A stretch of 64,000 nt of DNA from assembly GCF_014203895.1 (NCBI RefSeq), contig NZ_JACHJY010000016.1:1-64000 (forward strand), given 5' to 3'. Positions 50,765 to 60,660 of the stretch are shown piece by piece. Made by a program: the position numbers and the translations under genes. Under the pieces are notes generated by a model. The model saw nothing but the letters and a program-made list of their open reading frames with translations, had not been told where the DNA came from and ran no database searches. This DNA comes from Streptomyces nymphaeiformis (GTDB lineage Bacteria > Actinomycetota > Actinomycetes > Streptomycetales > Streptomycetaceae). Every line of letters starts with the position of its first letter. The stretch's first letter is position 1.

Positions 50765-51262
50765 GTGAGCATCCACCTGCATTTCCGCGCCGTCGCGGAG
50801 TCCGAGATCCGGGATGACCACACCTGGCTCGCGGCGTTCATGGCCGAGGCCTGGGACAGGCACGCCGAGGAGTACGCGGCCGGCGTCACCGATTCGATCT
50901 CGAAGTCCTGGGACTCGGTCAACGAGCTCTACACCGCGGCCGATGTCGCCGGCACGGGCGCCGAAGGCCCCTGGACGCTGCCGATCTACGGCGGCCGCCC
51001 CGTGGCCCACAGCCCCGAAGCCGACCTCGGCAACCCGCCCATGATGTACATGGACCCGCCCGAGGTGTCCCGGGCGGCGGACTTCCTCGCGGGCGTCTCC
51101 TTCGACGAGCTGTGGACCGCCGTCGGCAGGGGACTCTGGGGCGGCGGTCCGGACGAGGCGCTGTTCCGGCAGTGCCACCTCGAACACCACGAGTCGCTCC
51201 GGGGGTTCTACGGACGGGCCGCATCGGCGGGTCATGCCGTGATCAAGGTCGTGTGGGCGTGA
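50765..51262 (+). CDS. DUF1877 (YfbM) family protein
   Basis: 165 residues, GTG start. The pattern SIHLHFRAVAESEI, the long helix around SISKSWDSVNELY, and DEALFRQCHLEHHESLRGFY fit the DUF1877 family, cytoplasmic proteins of unknown function. Its last 20 bases overlap the convergent membrane-protein gene. Confidence 0.78.
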   Translation: MSIHLHFRAVAESEIRDDHTWLAAFMAEAWDRHAEEYAAGVTDSISKSWDSVNELYTAADVAGTGAEGPWTLPIYGGRPVAHSPEADLGNPPMMYMDPPEVSRAADFLAGVSFDELWTAVGRGLWGGGPDEALFRQCHLEHHESLRGFYGRAASAGHAVIKVVWA

Positions 51263-51764
51263 GCCGCCGGCGGCGACGGTACGCGATCGCCACCGCCGCG
51301 AGCAGCGGGGCCCAGGCCGCGAGCGGGAGGTAGCAGACGAGGAAGAGGGTCTTCTGGAGCGTGCTCTCGGTGAGGTTGCCGGGGGAGTACTGGGCGATGC
51401 CCGAGACCGCCACGTACGTGAACCAGCAGGTGAGAGCGGCGAGTCCGAACGCCCCGGACAGCGCGGCGAACGTCGCGCCCCGGGCGGAGACCGGACGGCC
51501 GCCGAGGAACGGCAGCCGGCGGGGGAACACCTCGCCCCACTCGCGGACCAGACCCAGCGTCAGGAAGGCGAGGAGTTCGGCGACGGCGGTCAGGACGAGT
51601 TGGTAGACGGCCAGGCCGAGCGGCTGGTCGTGGACCCGGGCCACCGGCGCGCCGAACGTCAGGCCGACGCGCCAGAGGCCGGACGGCAGGACGACCAGCG
51701 GGACGGCGTGGGCGGCGACGACGGCCCATCGGGGCACGTCCGGCAGGGCCTTGAGTCTCATCAT
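51243..51764 (-). CDS. Integral membrane protein, unknown function (paralogue of the gene at 42777)
   Basis: 173 residues from ATG 51764 (the next codon is also ATG at 51761), four predicted helices. It is related along its length to the 42777-43376 product. No known family. It overlaps the end of the DUF1877 gene tail to tail by 20 bases. Confidence 0.7.
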   Translation of the reverse strand: MMRLKALPDVPRWAVVAAHAVPLVVLPSGLWRVGLTFGAPVARVHDQPLGLAVYQLVLTAVAELLAFLTLGLVREWGEVFPRRLPFLGGRPVSARGATFAALSGAFGLAALTCWFTYVAVSGIAQYSPGNLTESTLQKTLFLVCYLPLAAWAPLLAAVAIAYRRRRRLTPTRP

Positions 51765-51867
51765 GCAGTCCAGACTGCCGCCGGACCGGATGCCCCGGCG
51801 TCGCCCCGGCGGCCGCACCGTCTCCCCCGTGCGGGGGAGGCGGCATCCTCCCGTCAGACCCCTGCCG

Positions 51868-52806
51868 TCAGGCCCCGGCGGTCGTGACCCGCCGCTGGTG
51901 GACGCGCAGGTGCAGGGTCGCCAGGTCGAGCAGCGGGGTCGGCACGCCGAGGGAGCGGGCCCGGGAGGTCAGGTCGCCGAAGAGGTGCTCGACCTCGGTG
52001 GGCCGGCCGGCCGTCAGATCGCGGTAGAGCGACGGCACCATCGGCGAACCCGGCGCGGACACCACCGCGAGCGTCGCCGCCCGCTCCTTCTCCGGTACGG
52101 GGTGCCCGGCCGCGGCGGCGACCGCCGCCGCCTCGTCGAGGAGCGCCGGGCCGAGGGCGGGGCCGCCGGGCGCGTCGTACACGTCGCCGACCGTGCCGCG
52201 CATCAGGCTCGTCAGCGCCCCGAACGTCGTGATGAACACCCACTTGTGCCACATCGCCGTGAGGACGTCGGCCGGCACCGGCGCGTCGATCCCGGCCCCT
52301 TCGAGGACCTTGCGGATCCGCTCCACGCGCGCGGAGACCGTCCCGTCCTGCTCGCCGAAGGCGAGATGGGCCAGCGGCGCGAGCCGCCGGATGTCACCCG
52401 AGTCGTCGAGGGTGGTCACCACCTTCGCGACGCCGCCGAGGACCGCCGGTGCGCCGAAGCGGGCGTTGAGGGCGTCGATGTGGGCGAGGCCGTTGAGGAG
52501 CGGTATGACGGCCGTGTCCGGTCCGACGGCCGGTGCGACGTCCTCGATCGCCCGGTCGAGCCCGGTGGACTTCACCGACATCAGGACGAGGTCGTACGGC
52601 TCGCTCGATTCGCGCAGCTCGTCGGCCGTGACGAGGCGGGGCTCCACCGTCCACTCCTCGTCCCGCCCCACGACCCGCAGCCCGCGCTCGCGCAGCGCGG
52701 CCGCCCGGGCCGGGCGGACCAGGAAGGTGACGTCCTCGCCGGCACGGGCGAGCAGGGCGCCGAAGTAGCCACCGGTGGCACCGGCGCCGACGACCAGGAT
52801 CTTCAT
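51868..52806 (-). CDS. 2-Dehydropantoate 2-reductase family (ketopantoate reductase-like)
   Basis: 312 residues. An N-terminal Rossmann domain (KILVVGAGATGGYFGALLAR binds NADPH) and a C-terminal helical domain with LWHKW-type helix (AMWHKWVFITTFGALTSL) are as in PanE/ApbA. The catalytic Lys lies in the MSVKS segment or in WHKW. True pantothenate synthesis or reduction of another 2-keto acid are both possible. The ATG overlaps the regulator stop (TGATG at 52806), so regulator and enzyme form an operon. Confidence 0.88.
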   Translation of the reverse strand: MKILVVGAGATGGYFGALLARAGEDVTFLVRPARAAALRERGLRVVGRDEEWTVEPRLVTADELRESSEPYDLVLMSVKSTGLDRAIEDVAPAVGPDTAVIPLLNGLAHIDALNARFGAPAVLGGVAKVVTTLDDSGDIRRLAPLAHLAFGEQDGTVSARVERIRKVLEGAGIDAPVPADVLTAMWHKWVFITTFGALTSLMRGTVGDVYDAPGGPALGPALLDEAAAVAAAAGHPVPEKERAATLAVVSAPGSPMVPSLYRDLTAGRPTEVEHLFGDLTSRARSLGVPTPLLDLATLHLRVHQRRVTTAGA

Positions 52807-53372
52807 CAGGGTGAACCCTTCGTGGGGCGCCCCGAGGGCGCGGTGGTCAGCAGGGGGGTGAGCAGCCGGTGCGGCCGGGCGAGTGCCGCCGTCACCGGGT
52901 CGTCGTCCGGGGTCGAGGGGGCGAGCCCCGGGCCGGGGGCGACCAGGACGTCCTGGACGGGGACGGCCGCGCCGCAGCCGGTGCAGCGCCCGTCCGGTTC
53001 GAGCGGGGCCTCGTCCGCCGCGTGCAGGAAGACGCGGCGCGGGCCGCCTCCCGCCGCGTAGAACTCCTCGCCCCAGCCGGTGAGCGCGCGGACGGCCGGC
53101 CAGAGGGCGACGCCCTTGGGCGTGAGCCCGTAGACCTCGCGGCGGCCCGTGCCCGTCCCGGGGCGGCGCGCCAGGACGCCCGCCTCGGTGAGGGTGGCGA
53201 GCCGGTCGGTGAGGACGGCCCGGGGGACGCCCAGATGCGCGGCGAACTCGCCGAACCTGCGGACCCCGTAGAAGGCGTCGCGCAGGATCAGCAGCGTCCA
53301 TCGCTCGCCGACGATCTCCATCGAGCGGGCGAGGGCACAGGTCTGACCGCGGTAGTCGCGCGGAAGCGTCAC
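52806..53372 (-). CDS. HxlR family transcriptional regulator
   Basis: 188 residues. The HxlR winged helix (about 10-105) is clear: CALARSMEIVGERWTLLILRDAFYGVRRFGEF, then VPRAVLTDRLATLTEAGVL and REVYGLTPKG. Cys12 is at the redox-sensing position of some HxlR/HypR proteins, and a C-terminal CTGC pair (130-133) could bind metal. It probably controls itself and the reductase through the palindrome at 53394. Confidence 0.9.
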   Translation of the reverse strand: MTLPRDYRGQTCALARSMEIVGERWTLLILRDAFYGVRRFGEFAAHLGVPRAVLTDRLATLTEAGVLARRPGTGTGRREVYGLTPKGVALWPAVRALTGWGEEFYAAGGGPRRVFLHAADEAPLEPDGRCTGCGAAVPVQDVLVAPGPGLAPSTPDDDPVTAALARPHRLLTPLLTTAPSGRPTKGSP

Positions 53373-53393
53373 GGGCTGAGCGTAGCGCAGAAG

Positions 53394-53410
53394 AGTTCGG
53401 TCACCGAACT
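53394..53410. promoter_or_regulatory. Palindromic operator upstream of the HxlR gene
   Basis: AGTTCGGTCACCGAACT, 8-bp perfect arms around one central base, 22 bases upstream of the HxlR start and 43 before the ROK gene. Candidate autoregulatory site; it could also affect the divergent ROK gene. Confidence 0.65.
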
Positions 53411-53452
53411 GTTTTCAGGTGAGCGAAAGGGACGACTAGGCTCTGGCTCACC

Positions 53453-54688
<1,236 letters not shown>

Positions 54689-54760
54689 GAGCCCCGCCGC
54701 CGATCCGGCGTGCGCAGCCGCAGCCGCAGCCGCAGCGGCCCCCCGCCCCGGCCCGGAGCG

Positions 54761-54777
54761 CTCTCATCCCGCTCTCA
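54761..54777 (+). promoter_or_regulatory. CTCTCA direct repeat upstream of the ABC permease
   Basis: CTCTCA at 54761-54766 and 54772-54777, 11 bases apart, one helical turn, as favoured by OmpR-type response regulators. It lies 47 bases before the permease start. Confidence 0.4.
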
Positions 54778-54823
54778 CGCGGGCCTTATCCCGTCATCAC
54801 ACGGCGCCCCTAGCTTCGCGCCC

Positions 54824-56281
54824 ATGTTCTTCACCTACCTCCGGCGCGAACTGCGCCGTCGCAGAAAGGCGGCGCTCGTCGTCGCCTCCGGGCTCGCGCT
54901 CGGGATCGCGCTGGTCATCGTCGTCGACTCCGTCTCCTCCGGCATGAACCGGGCCCAGGGCAAGGTCCTGGAATCCCTCTACGGCCTCGGCACGGACCTG
55001 ACGGTGACCAAGGCGCAGGAGCGGCCCGAGGCCGGCGCGCAGCCGCAGCGGCCCCGGTTCGAGTTCCAGGGCAAGGAGGACGGCGAGGAGCAGAGCAGCG
55101 ACCGGCTGATGGTCCAGGGCTTCCAGACCCTCGCCGACTCCACCGTCGGCACGGTCGCCCGGCAGCAGGGCGTCGACCGGGCCGTCGGCGGTCTGAGCCT
55201 CGTCAACCTGAAGATCGACGGCGAGTTCAAGCGCGGGCAGGTCCAGCGCGGCCAGGGGCAGCAGGCTCGGCCCGCCGGCCCGGACGCAGGCCCCGGCGAC
55301 ACCGTCACCGGCGGCGGCGCCGCCTTCGACGTCGACTCCTTCACGATCTACGGCACCGACGTCACCGCCCCCGACCTCGGCCCCCTCACCACCTCCACCG
55401 TCTCCGAGGGCCGTACCTTCAAGACCACCGAGACGAACGCCGAGGTCGCCGTCGTCGACAGCGCCTACGCCCAGCAGAAGGACCTCTCCGTCGGCGACGA
55501 ACTGACCGTCAAGGGCGTCACGTTCGGGATCGTCGGCATCGCGACCGCCGACCGCGGCCAGTCCGCCGCCCAGGTCTACCTGCCCCTCAAGCAGGCCCAG
55601 ACCCTCTCCGACTCCGCCGGCAAGATCACCACGATCTACGTGAAGGCGACCGACTCGACGCACATCGACGCGGTCAAGACCGCCATCCAGAAGAACGTCT
55701 CCGGCACCACCGTCACCACCTCCGCCGACCTCGCCCAGACGGTCTCCGGCTCGCTCGACACCGCCGCCGGCCTCGCCTCCGACGTCGGCACGTGGCTCTC
55801 GTACGCCGTGCTGCTCGCCGCCGTCCTCGTCGCCGGGCTCCTCACCTCCTCCGCCGTCGGCCGCCGCGTCCGCGAGTTCGGCACCCTCAAGGCCCTCGGC
55901 TGGAAGAGCGGCCGGGTCACCCGCCAGGTCGTCGGCGAGGCCCTCGTCAACGGAGTCATCGGCGGCGCCCTCGGCATCGCGATCGGCCTCGCCGGAGCGT
56001 ACGCGGTGACCGCCGCGAGCCCGACCCTCACCGCCGAACTCGGCGCGAGCGGTGGCGGGTTCGGCGGTGGACGCGGCGGCGGCATGGTCTTCGGCGGCCC
56101 CGGTGCGGCCCGTACGGCCGCCGGAAGGACCGTCGACATCGCCCTCACCGCCCCCGTCAGCGTCACCACCGTGGGCCTCGCCGTCCTCCTCGCCCTCGGC
56201 GGCGGGCTCGTCGCGGGCGCCTTCGGCGCCTGGCGTGCCTCACGGCTGCGCCCCGCCGACGCGCTGCGCCGCGTCGAGTAG
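54824..56281 (+). CDS. ABC transporter permease, MacB/FtsX type
   Basis: 485 residues. One N-terminal helix (about 15-37), a large extracytoplasmic MacB-like periplasmic-core domain (about 40-320), then three C-terminal helices of the FtsX fold (about 325-355, 375-400, 450-475). A Gly-rich loop (GGGFGGGRGGGM, about 408-419) is inserted before the last helix. These transporters use mechanical coupling rather than a solute pore and often export or sense peptides or envelope stress. Partner ATPase is next. Confidence 0.9.
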   Translation: MFFTYLRRELRRRRKAALVVASGLALGIALVIVVDSVSSGMNRAQGKVLESLYGLGTDLTVTKAQERPEAGAQPQRPRFEFQGKEDGEEQSSDRLMVQGFQTLADSTVGTVARQQGVDRAVGGLSLVNLKIDGEFKRGQVQRGQGQQARPAGPDAGPGDTVTGGGAAFDVDSFTIYGTDVTAPDLGPLTTSTVSEGRTFKTTETNAEVAVVDSAYAQQKDLSVGDELTVKGVTFGIVGIATADRGQSAAQVYLPLKQAQTLSDSAGKITTIYVKATDSTHIDAVKTAIQKNVSGTTVTTSADLAQTVSGSLDTAAGLASDVGTWLSYAVLLAAVLVAGLLTSSAVGRRVREFGTLKALGWKSGRVTRQVVGEALVNGVIGGALGIAIGLAGAYAVTAASPTLTAELGASGGGFGGGRGGGMVFGGPGAARTAAGRTVDIALTAPVSVTTVGLAVLLALGGGLVAGAFGAWRASRLRPADALRRVE

Positions 56282-56325
56282 CAGCCGAACGACCGCACCC
56301 ACTCACGGACCACAGGAGTCCCACC

Positions 56326-57036
56326 ATGTACGAACTCATCGGCGTCACCAAGCAGTACCGGCGGGGGCAGCAGAGGGTCGACGCGCTCGCCAGGATCGAC
56401 CTCACCCTCGCCCAGGGGGACCGGCTGGTCATCCAGGGGCCCACGGGCGGCGGCAAGTCGACCCTCCTCCAGATGCTCGGCGGGCTCGACCGTCCCACCT
56501 CGGGCCGGGTCCTGCTCGACGGCACCGACCTGGCCGCGCTCTCCGAGCGCCGGCTGACGGCCGTGCGCGGCGAGAACATCGGCTTCGTCTTCCAGAGCTT
56601 CAACCTCATCCCCACGCTCACCGCCCAGGAGAACGTGGAGACCGCGCTCGTCCCGCTCGGCGTCAGGGCGGCCGAGCGGCGTACCCGGGCCGCCGAGGCG
56701 CTGGAGTCGGTCGGGCTCGGCGAGCGCCTCGGGCACCTGCCGTCCGAGCTGTCCGGAGGACAGCAGCAGCGCGTGGCGATCGCCCGCGCCCTGGTGAAGC
56801 GGCCCAAGGTGCTCCTCGCCGACGAACCCACGGGCAACCTCGACGAGTCGATGCGCGACGAGATCGTGGACCTGCTCGAAGGGCTCTGCGCGGAGCACGG
56901 GCTGACCTTCGTCATGGTCACCCACGACAGCGCCGTCGCCCGCCGGGCCCCTCGTCTGGCCACGATCCGGAAGGGCCGGATCACGGTCAGGGAGAACCGG
57001 CGGACGACGGCGGACCGGAGCGTGGTCGAGGCCTGA
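56326..57036 (+). CDS. ABC transporter ATP-binding protein (MacB/LolD type)
   Basis: 236 residues. Walker A GPTGGGKST (38-46), Q-loop FVFQSFNLIPTLT, signature LSGGQQQR, Walker B VLLADEPTGNLD and the H-loop THD are intact. The sequence around the Q-loop and NLD is that of LolD/MacB ATPases that pair with FtsX-type permeases, here the gene 44 bases upstream. ATG follows CAGGAG. Confidence 0.94.
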   Translation: MYELIGVTKQYRRGQQRVDALARIDLTLAQGDRLVIQGPTGGGKSTLLQMLGGLDRPTSGRVLLDGTDLAALSERRLTAVRGENIGFVFQSFNLIPTLTAQENVETALVPLGVRAAERRTRAAEALESVGLGERLGHLPSELSGGQQQRVAIARALVKRPKVLLADEPTGNLDESMRDEIVDLLEGLCAEHGLTFVMVTHDSAVARRAPRLATIRKGRITVRENRRTTADRSVVEA

Positions 57037-57059
57037 GCGGTCCGAGGGGCGGCACGGAC

Positions 57060-57968
57060 CTACACGGAGACTCCGTGGCTCCGCAGATAGGCCAGCGGGT
57101 TCACGTCCGAGCCGAAGTACGGCGTGGTCCGCACCTCGAAGTGCAGGTGTGGACCGGTCACCCGCCCGGTCGCCCCCGACCGCGCGATCCGCTGCCCGCC
57201 CGACACGCTCTGCCCGGGCCTCACGTCGATCCTGGAGAGGTGGGCGTACTGGGTGTAGCGGCCGTCCGGATGACGGATGACCACCTCGTAGCCGTACGAG
57301 CGGCCGTACCCGGCCGTCACCACCCGGCCGGGACCCACCGCGCGGACGGCCGTGCCCGACGGCACCGCGAAGTCCTGCCCCGTGTGGTAGCCCTTCGACC
57401 AGGAGCCCCGCTGTCCGTAGTGCCCCGTGTAGACGTACGAGGAGACGGGTGCCGTCCAGCCCCGCGAGGTGGGTGGCGTGGGGGCGGACGGCTGCGCGGG
57501 GCGGCCCGTCCGCTGCGCGTACGTCGAGGCGTGACTGGTCCAGTACCAGTGGCCGCGCGACGGGTACCAGTAGACGCGGCACCGCGGGTCCCAGCCCTGA
57601 CGGCCGTGGAAGACGGGTTCCCGTGTGCGCGCACCGCCCCCGGAGGCGCCGGCGCGCTTTTGGTACGTGGCGTAGTGGCTGGTCCAGCGCCACTCGCCCG
57701 CCTCGTTCCGGAACCAGTACTTCGAGCCGTCCCAGCCGGCGTGCGCCGGGGCGGGTTCGGCGGCGGCCGTGCCCGTGCCCGCGCCGGTCAGGGCGACCAC
57801 GCCGACGGTGGCCACGACCGCGCGGCGCACCCCGTGCAGGGCGCGCTGCCCGCCGGGTGTCCGGCCGGAGCGGGCCGCGTCCGCGCAGCCCGCGCACGCG
57901 CAGTCCCGGGGTGTCTCGTCGGCGAAGGCGGGCGCGTCGAATGCGGGGGTGCGGTCGTTCGGGTCCAT
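57060..57968 (-). CDS. M23 family metallopeptidase, membrane-anchored or secreted
   Basis: 302 residues. A Cys-rich cytoplasmic start (CACAGCAD), one membrane segment (about 49-70), two related Trp/Tyr-rich repeats (KYWFRNEAGEWRWTSHYATY about 83-102, VYWYPSRGHWYWTSHASTY about 132-150), a linker, and the M23 domain (about 190-295). Zinc site: His195 and Asp199 in HTGQD and HLHFEV (274-279); YAHLS (241-245) holds the catalytic His. It would cut peptidoglycan cross-bridges. It lies 8 bases behind the SPFH gene, so one operon. Confidence 0.9.
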   Translation of the reverse strand: MDPNDRTPAFDAPAFADETPRDCACAGCADAARSGRTPGGQRALHGVRRAVVATVGVVALTGAGTGTAAAEPAPAHAGWDGSKYWFRNEAGEWRWTSHYATYQKRAGASGGGARTREPVFHGRQGWDPRCRVYWYPSRGHWYWTSHASTYAQRTGRPAQPSAPTPPTSRGWTAPVSSYVYTGHYGQRGSWSKGYHTGQDFAVPSGTAVRAVGPGRVVTAGYGRSYGYEVVIRHPDGRYTQYAHLSRIDVRPGQSVSGGQRIARSGATGRVTGPHLHFEVRTTPYFGSDVNPLAYLRSHGVSV

Positions 57969-57976
57969 GGTCCTCG

Positions 57977-59047
57977 TCACTCCTGGTTCGGGTCGGCCGG
58001 GCCGCCGCTCCGGGTGTAGAAGGCCACGGTCAAGTCCTTGACCAGGGCCTGGCGTTCGAAGTCGTCGAGCTCGACGAGCCCCCGGGTGGTCAGCCGGGTG
58101 ACGGTGTCGTCCACGGCGTCGATCACGCCGGTCAGGACCGAGTCCCGGTGCTTGGCGTCCAGGACGGCGATCTGCCGCCGGCGCATGGCGGCGGCGACCT
58201 CGGGGGCGTACTCGATGCGGGTGGGCTGGGCGGAGAAGACGGCGACGCCGACCGGCCGGCACTCGGCCGCGAGCATCCGGGTCAGCGCGTCGCCGACCGC
58301 CTCGGCGTCCCGCAGGGTCGGCGCGTCACCCCGGAAGGCGTCCGCCGGCAGTTGGGACAGCACGCGCGCGGTGGCCGCCTCGACCTGCTCGCGCAGATAG
58401 CCGAGGTGGTCGTCGACCGCGAGCAGTGCGCGGGCCGTGTCCCGTACCGACCACACGACCAGGACCACCACGCGCAGCGCGGAGCCCTCGGCGTCGACGA
58501 CGGCGATGGGTTCGCTGCGCCAGTGCCGCAGGCGTACGTCGATCCGGCGGCGCAGGACGAAGGGGCTGATCCAGACGAGGCCGGTGCGCCGGACGCTGCC
58601 CCGGTAGCGGCCGAAGAGCGAGAGGACCCAGGCGGAGCCCGTACGGCCGCGGGTCAGCCCGCCGAAGGCGACGACGGCGACGACCGCGCAGCCGGCGAGC
58701 GCGGCCCACTGCCACGGCGGCAGTTCGGCCGTGCGCAGGGGGCGGGCCCGCCACAGCGCCGCCGCCGCGCCCCCGAGGGCGGTGAGGCCGGTCAGGACGG
58801 CGACCCAGCCGGGGACGGCGGGACCCGGACGCTCCGTCAGGTCGGGCTCGGCGGGCGGCGGTCGGCGGGGGAGGGTGACGGCCGTGGCGGTTCCGGCGGC
58901 CGGTGTCGCGGACGTGGGTGCGGTCCGGGCGGGCCGGGCGGGCCGGGCGGGCCGGGCCGGGTCCGACCGGAAGAGGTCGTTCATCGGTATGCCGTCCGTG
59001 CTCCGGCGGATGCGGACGGGCAGGGGCCGCTTCTGCGTCTCGGTCAT
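57977..59047 (-). CDS. SPFH/Band 7 domain membrane protein
   Basis: 356 residues. A Pro/Ala/Arg-rich cytoplasmic start with PAR repeats (from 9-base GCCGGGCGG repeats), two membrane helices (about 79-100 and 113-132), then an SPFH domain (about 135-340): GLVWISPFVLRRRIDVR, VVVLVVWSVRD, YLREQVEAATARVLSQL. SPFH proteins form membrane cages or microdomains and often control proteases. Its partner downstream is an M23 peptidase. ATG 59047 is chosen by the family start; upstream open frame is not conserved-looking. Confidence 0.85.
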   Translation of the reverse strand: MTETQKRPLPVRIRRSTDGIPMNDLFRSDPARPARPARPARTAPTSATPAAGTATAVTLPRRPPPAEPDLTERPGPAVPGWVAVLTGLTALGGAAAALWRARPLRTAELPPWQWAALAGCAVVAVVAFGGLTRGRTGSAWVLSLFGRYRGSVRRTGLVWISPFVLRRRIDVRLRHWRSEPIAVVDAEGSALRVVVLVVWSVRDTARALLAVDDHLGYLREQVEAATARVLSQLPADAFRGDAPTLRDAEAVGDALTRMLAAECRPVGVAVFSAQPTRIEYAPEVAAAMRRRQIAVLDAKHRDSVLTGVIDAVDDTVTRLTTRGLVELDDFERQALVKDLTVAFYTRSGGPADPNQE

Positions 59048-59223
59048 GAGGCCCTTCCGGCCGTTCCTGAGGTGACGGCTCGTCGGATGATCTTCACGCA
59101 CCATCGTCACAGGGGTGAATGTCCGGAATGCCGCGGTGAAAGTCCCGAATGCCCGGGTCTTTGGTCCCTTGGTCACGGCTTCACCCCGGGCCGTTGTCAG
59201 TGGTGCCCCCTACCGTTTTCACC

Positions 59224-60660
59224 ATGACGACGACGACCTATCTGGAGCTGTCGCAGGACGGCGGCGGTGCCCACAAGTTCTACGAAGTGACCGTCGAGGA
59301 CCTCGCGGTGTCGGTCCGTTACGGCCGGATCGGCTCGGACGGACAGACCCAGCGCTCCACGTTCGCGACGGCGGCGAAGGCCCAGGCCGCCGCGGCGAAG
59401 AAGATCGGCGAGAAGGTCCGCAAGGGGTACGCCCCCGCGGTCAGGGGCCAGCGTGCCGCGCGCGCCGTCACGCGCCGCGAGGTCACCTCCGCGCCCTCCA
59501 CCGCGCGGGCCGTCGCCCCCGTCCTCTGGCGCTTCCGCACCGGTTCGGCCGCCTTCGGCATCCACGTCGACGAGGAGCGCTGCTGGGTGGGCAACCAGGC
59601 GGGGGACGTCTTCACGCTCGACCGGGCGGGCGAGGTGCAGGCCCGGTTCAGCCTGCCCGACGGCGTCAAGTGCCTGGTCGCCGACGACTTCTGGATCTAC
59701 GCGGGCTGCGACGACGGCAAGGTGTACGACCTGTCGTCCAAGCTCCCCTTCGCCGCGTACGACATCGCCACCGACGTCGACATCTTCTGGCTCGACATCC
59801 ACGAGGGCGTCCTGCACGTCGCCGACCGCTCCGGCCGGCTCACCGTCATCGATCACGAGGACGAGCACCAGTGGGCGCGCTCCGGTGCCGGGGAGCACGC
59901 CTGGATGGTCCGCGCCGACGGGGACGCCGTCTACTACGGGGACACGAGGGGCGTAGCGGCCCACGCCCCGGACGGCGGCGGCGAGCTGTGGCACACGGCC
60001 ACCGAGGGCGGGGTCCTCTTCGGCTGGCAGGAGGACACCGCGGTCTACGCGGGCACGTCCCGCAAGAAGGTGCATCGGCTCGCGAAGAAGGACGGGCGCG
60101 TGGAGGCGGTGTACTCCTGCGACAGCCCGGTCTACTCCTGCGCGACCTCGCCCGGCGGCCGGTTCGTCTTCGCGGCCGACTCGGCCTCCTCCGTCTACTG
60201 CTTCGCGGAGGACGGCACCCGGCTGTGGAAGCTGGGCACGGGCGGCGGTTCGGCGCTCTCCATGCAGTACCGGGACGAGCGGCTCTACCTGGTGACCACG
60301 GACGGTTCGCTGGTCTGCGTGGACGCGAGCGAGGCGGCGATCGAGGCCGCCAAGGAGGGCACGGTCCCGGTCGCGCGGGACATCAAGCTCGCCGCCGCGC
60401 TCCCGGTGTACGAGCCGGCGACGACCGTGACCGCGGTGACCGCCGTCAGCGACGCCCCGGCCGGCTCGGTGGTCGTGGAGTGCGTGACCGAGGGCGGCAG
60501 GACCCGGGTGCGGGTCGTCTCCCAGGGGTACGACTCCGGGTGGAACGTGCAGTTCCCGCGGGCGATCCGGGAGCCCGGAGCGCGGTACGTGGTGGACGCC
60601 CTGCACCCGGCGGCGGGCGGGTTCTACCGGGTCCGCGGCGACATCCGGCGGCTGCTGTGA
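59224..60660 (+). CDS. WGR domain protein with beta-propeller
   Basis: 478 residues. The WGR domain (about 5-72) has the VRYGRIGSDGQTQ core; WGR domains bind nucleic acid or protein in PARPs and bacterial regulators. After an Ala/Arg-rich linker, residues about 95-410 form a PQQ/WD-like propeller with repeating strands (CWVGNQAGDVFTLDRAGEVQ, WIYAGCDDGKVYDLS, VFAADSASSVYCFAEDGTRL). Cytoplasmic. The stop overlaps the next gene start by GTGA. Molecular role unknown. Confidence 0.85.
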   Translation: MTTTTYLELSQDGGGAHKFYEVTVEDLAVSVRYGRIGSDGQTQRSTFATAAKAQAAAAKKIGEKVRKGYAPAVRGQRAARAVTRREVTSAPSTARAVAPVLWRFRTGSAAFGIHVDEERCWVGNQAGDVFTLDRAGEVQARFSLPDGVKCLVADDFWIYAGCDDGKVYDLSSKLPFAAYDIATDVDIFWLDIHEGVLHVADRSGRLTVIDHEDEHQWARSGAGEHAWMVRADGDAVYYGDTRGVAAHAPDGGGELWHTATEGGVLFGWQEDTAVYAGTSRKKVHRLAKKDGRVEAVYSCDSPVYSCATSPGGRFVFAADSASSVYCFAEDGTRLWKLGTGGGSALSMQYRDERLYLVTTDGSLVCVDASEAAIEAAKEGTVPVARDIKLAAALPVYEPATTVTAVTAVSDAPAGSVVVECVTEGGRTRVRVVSQGYDSGWNVQFPRAIREPGARYVVDALHPAAGGFYRVRGDIRRLL

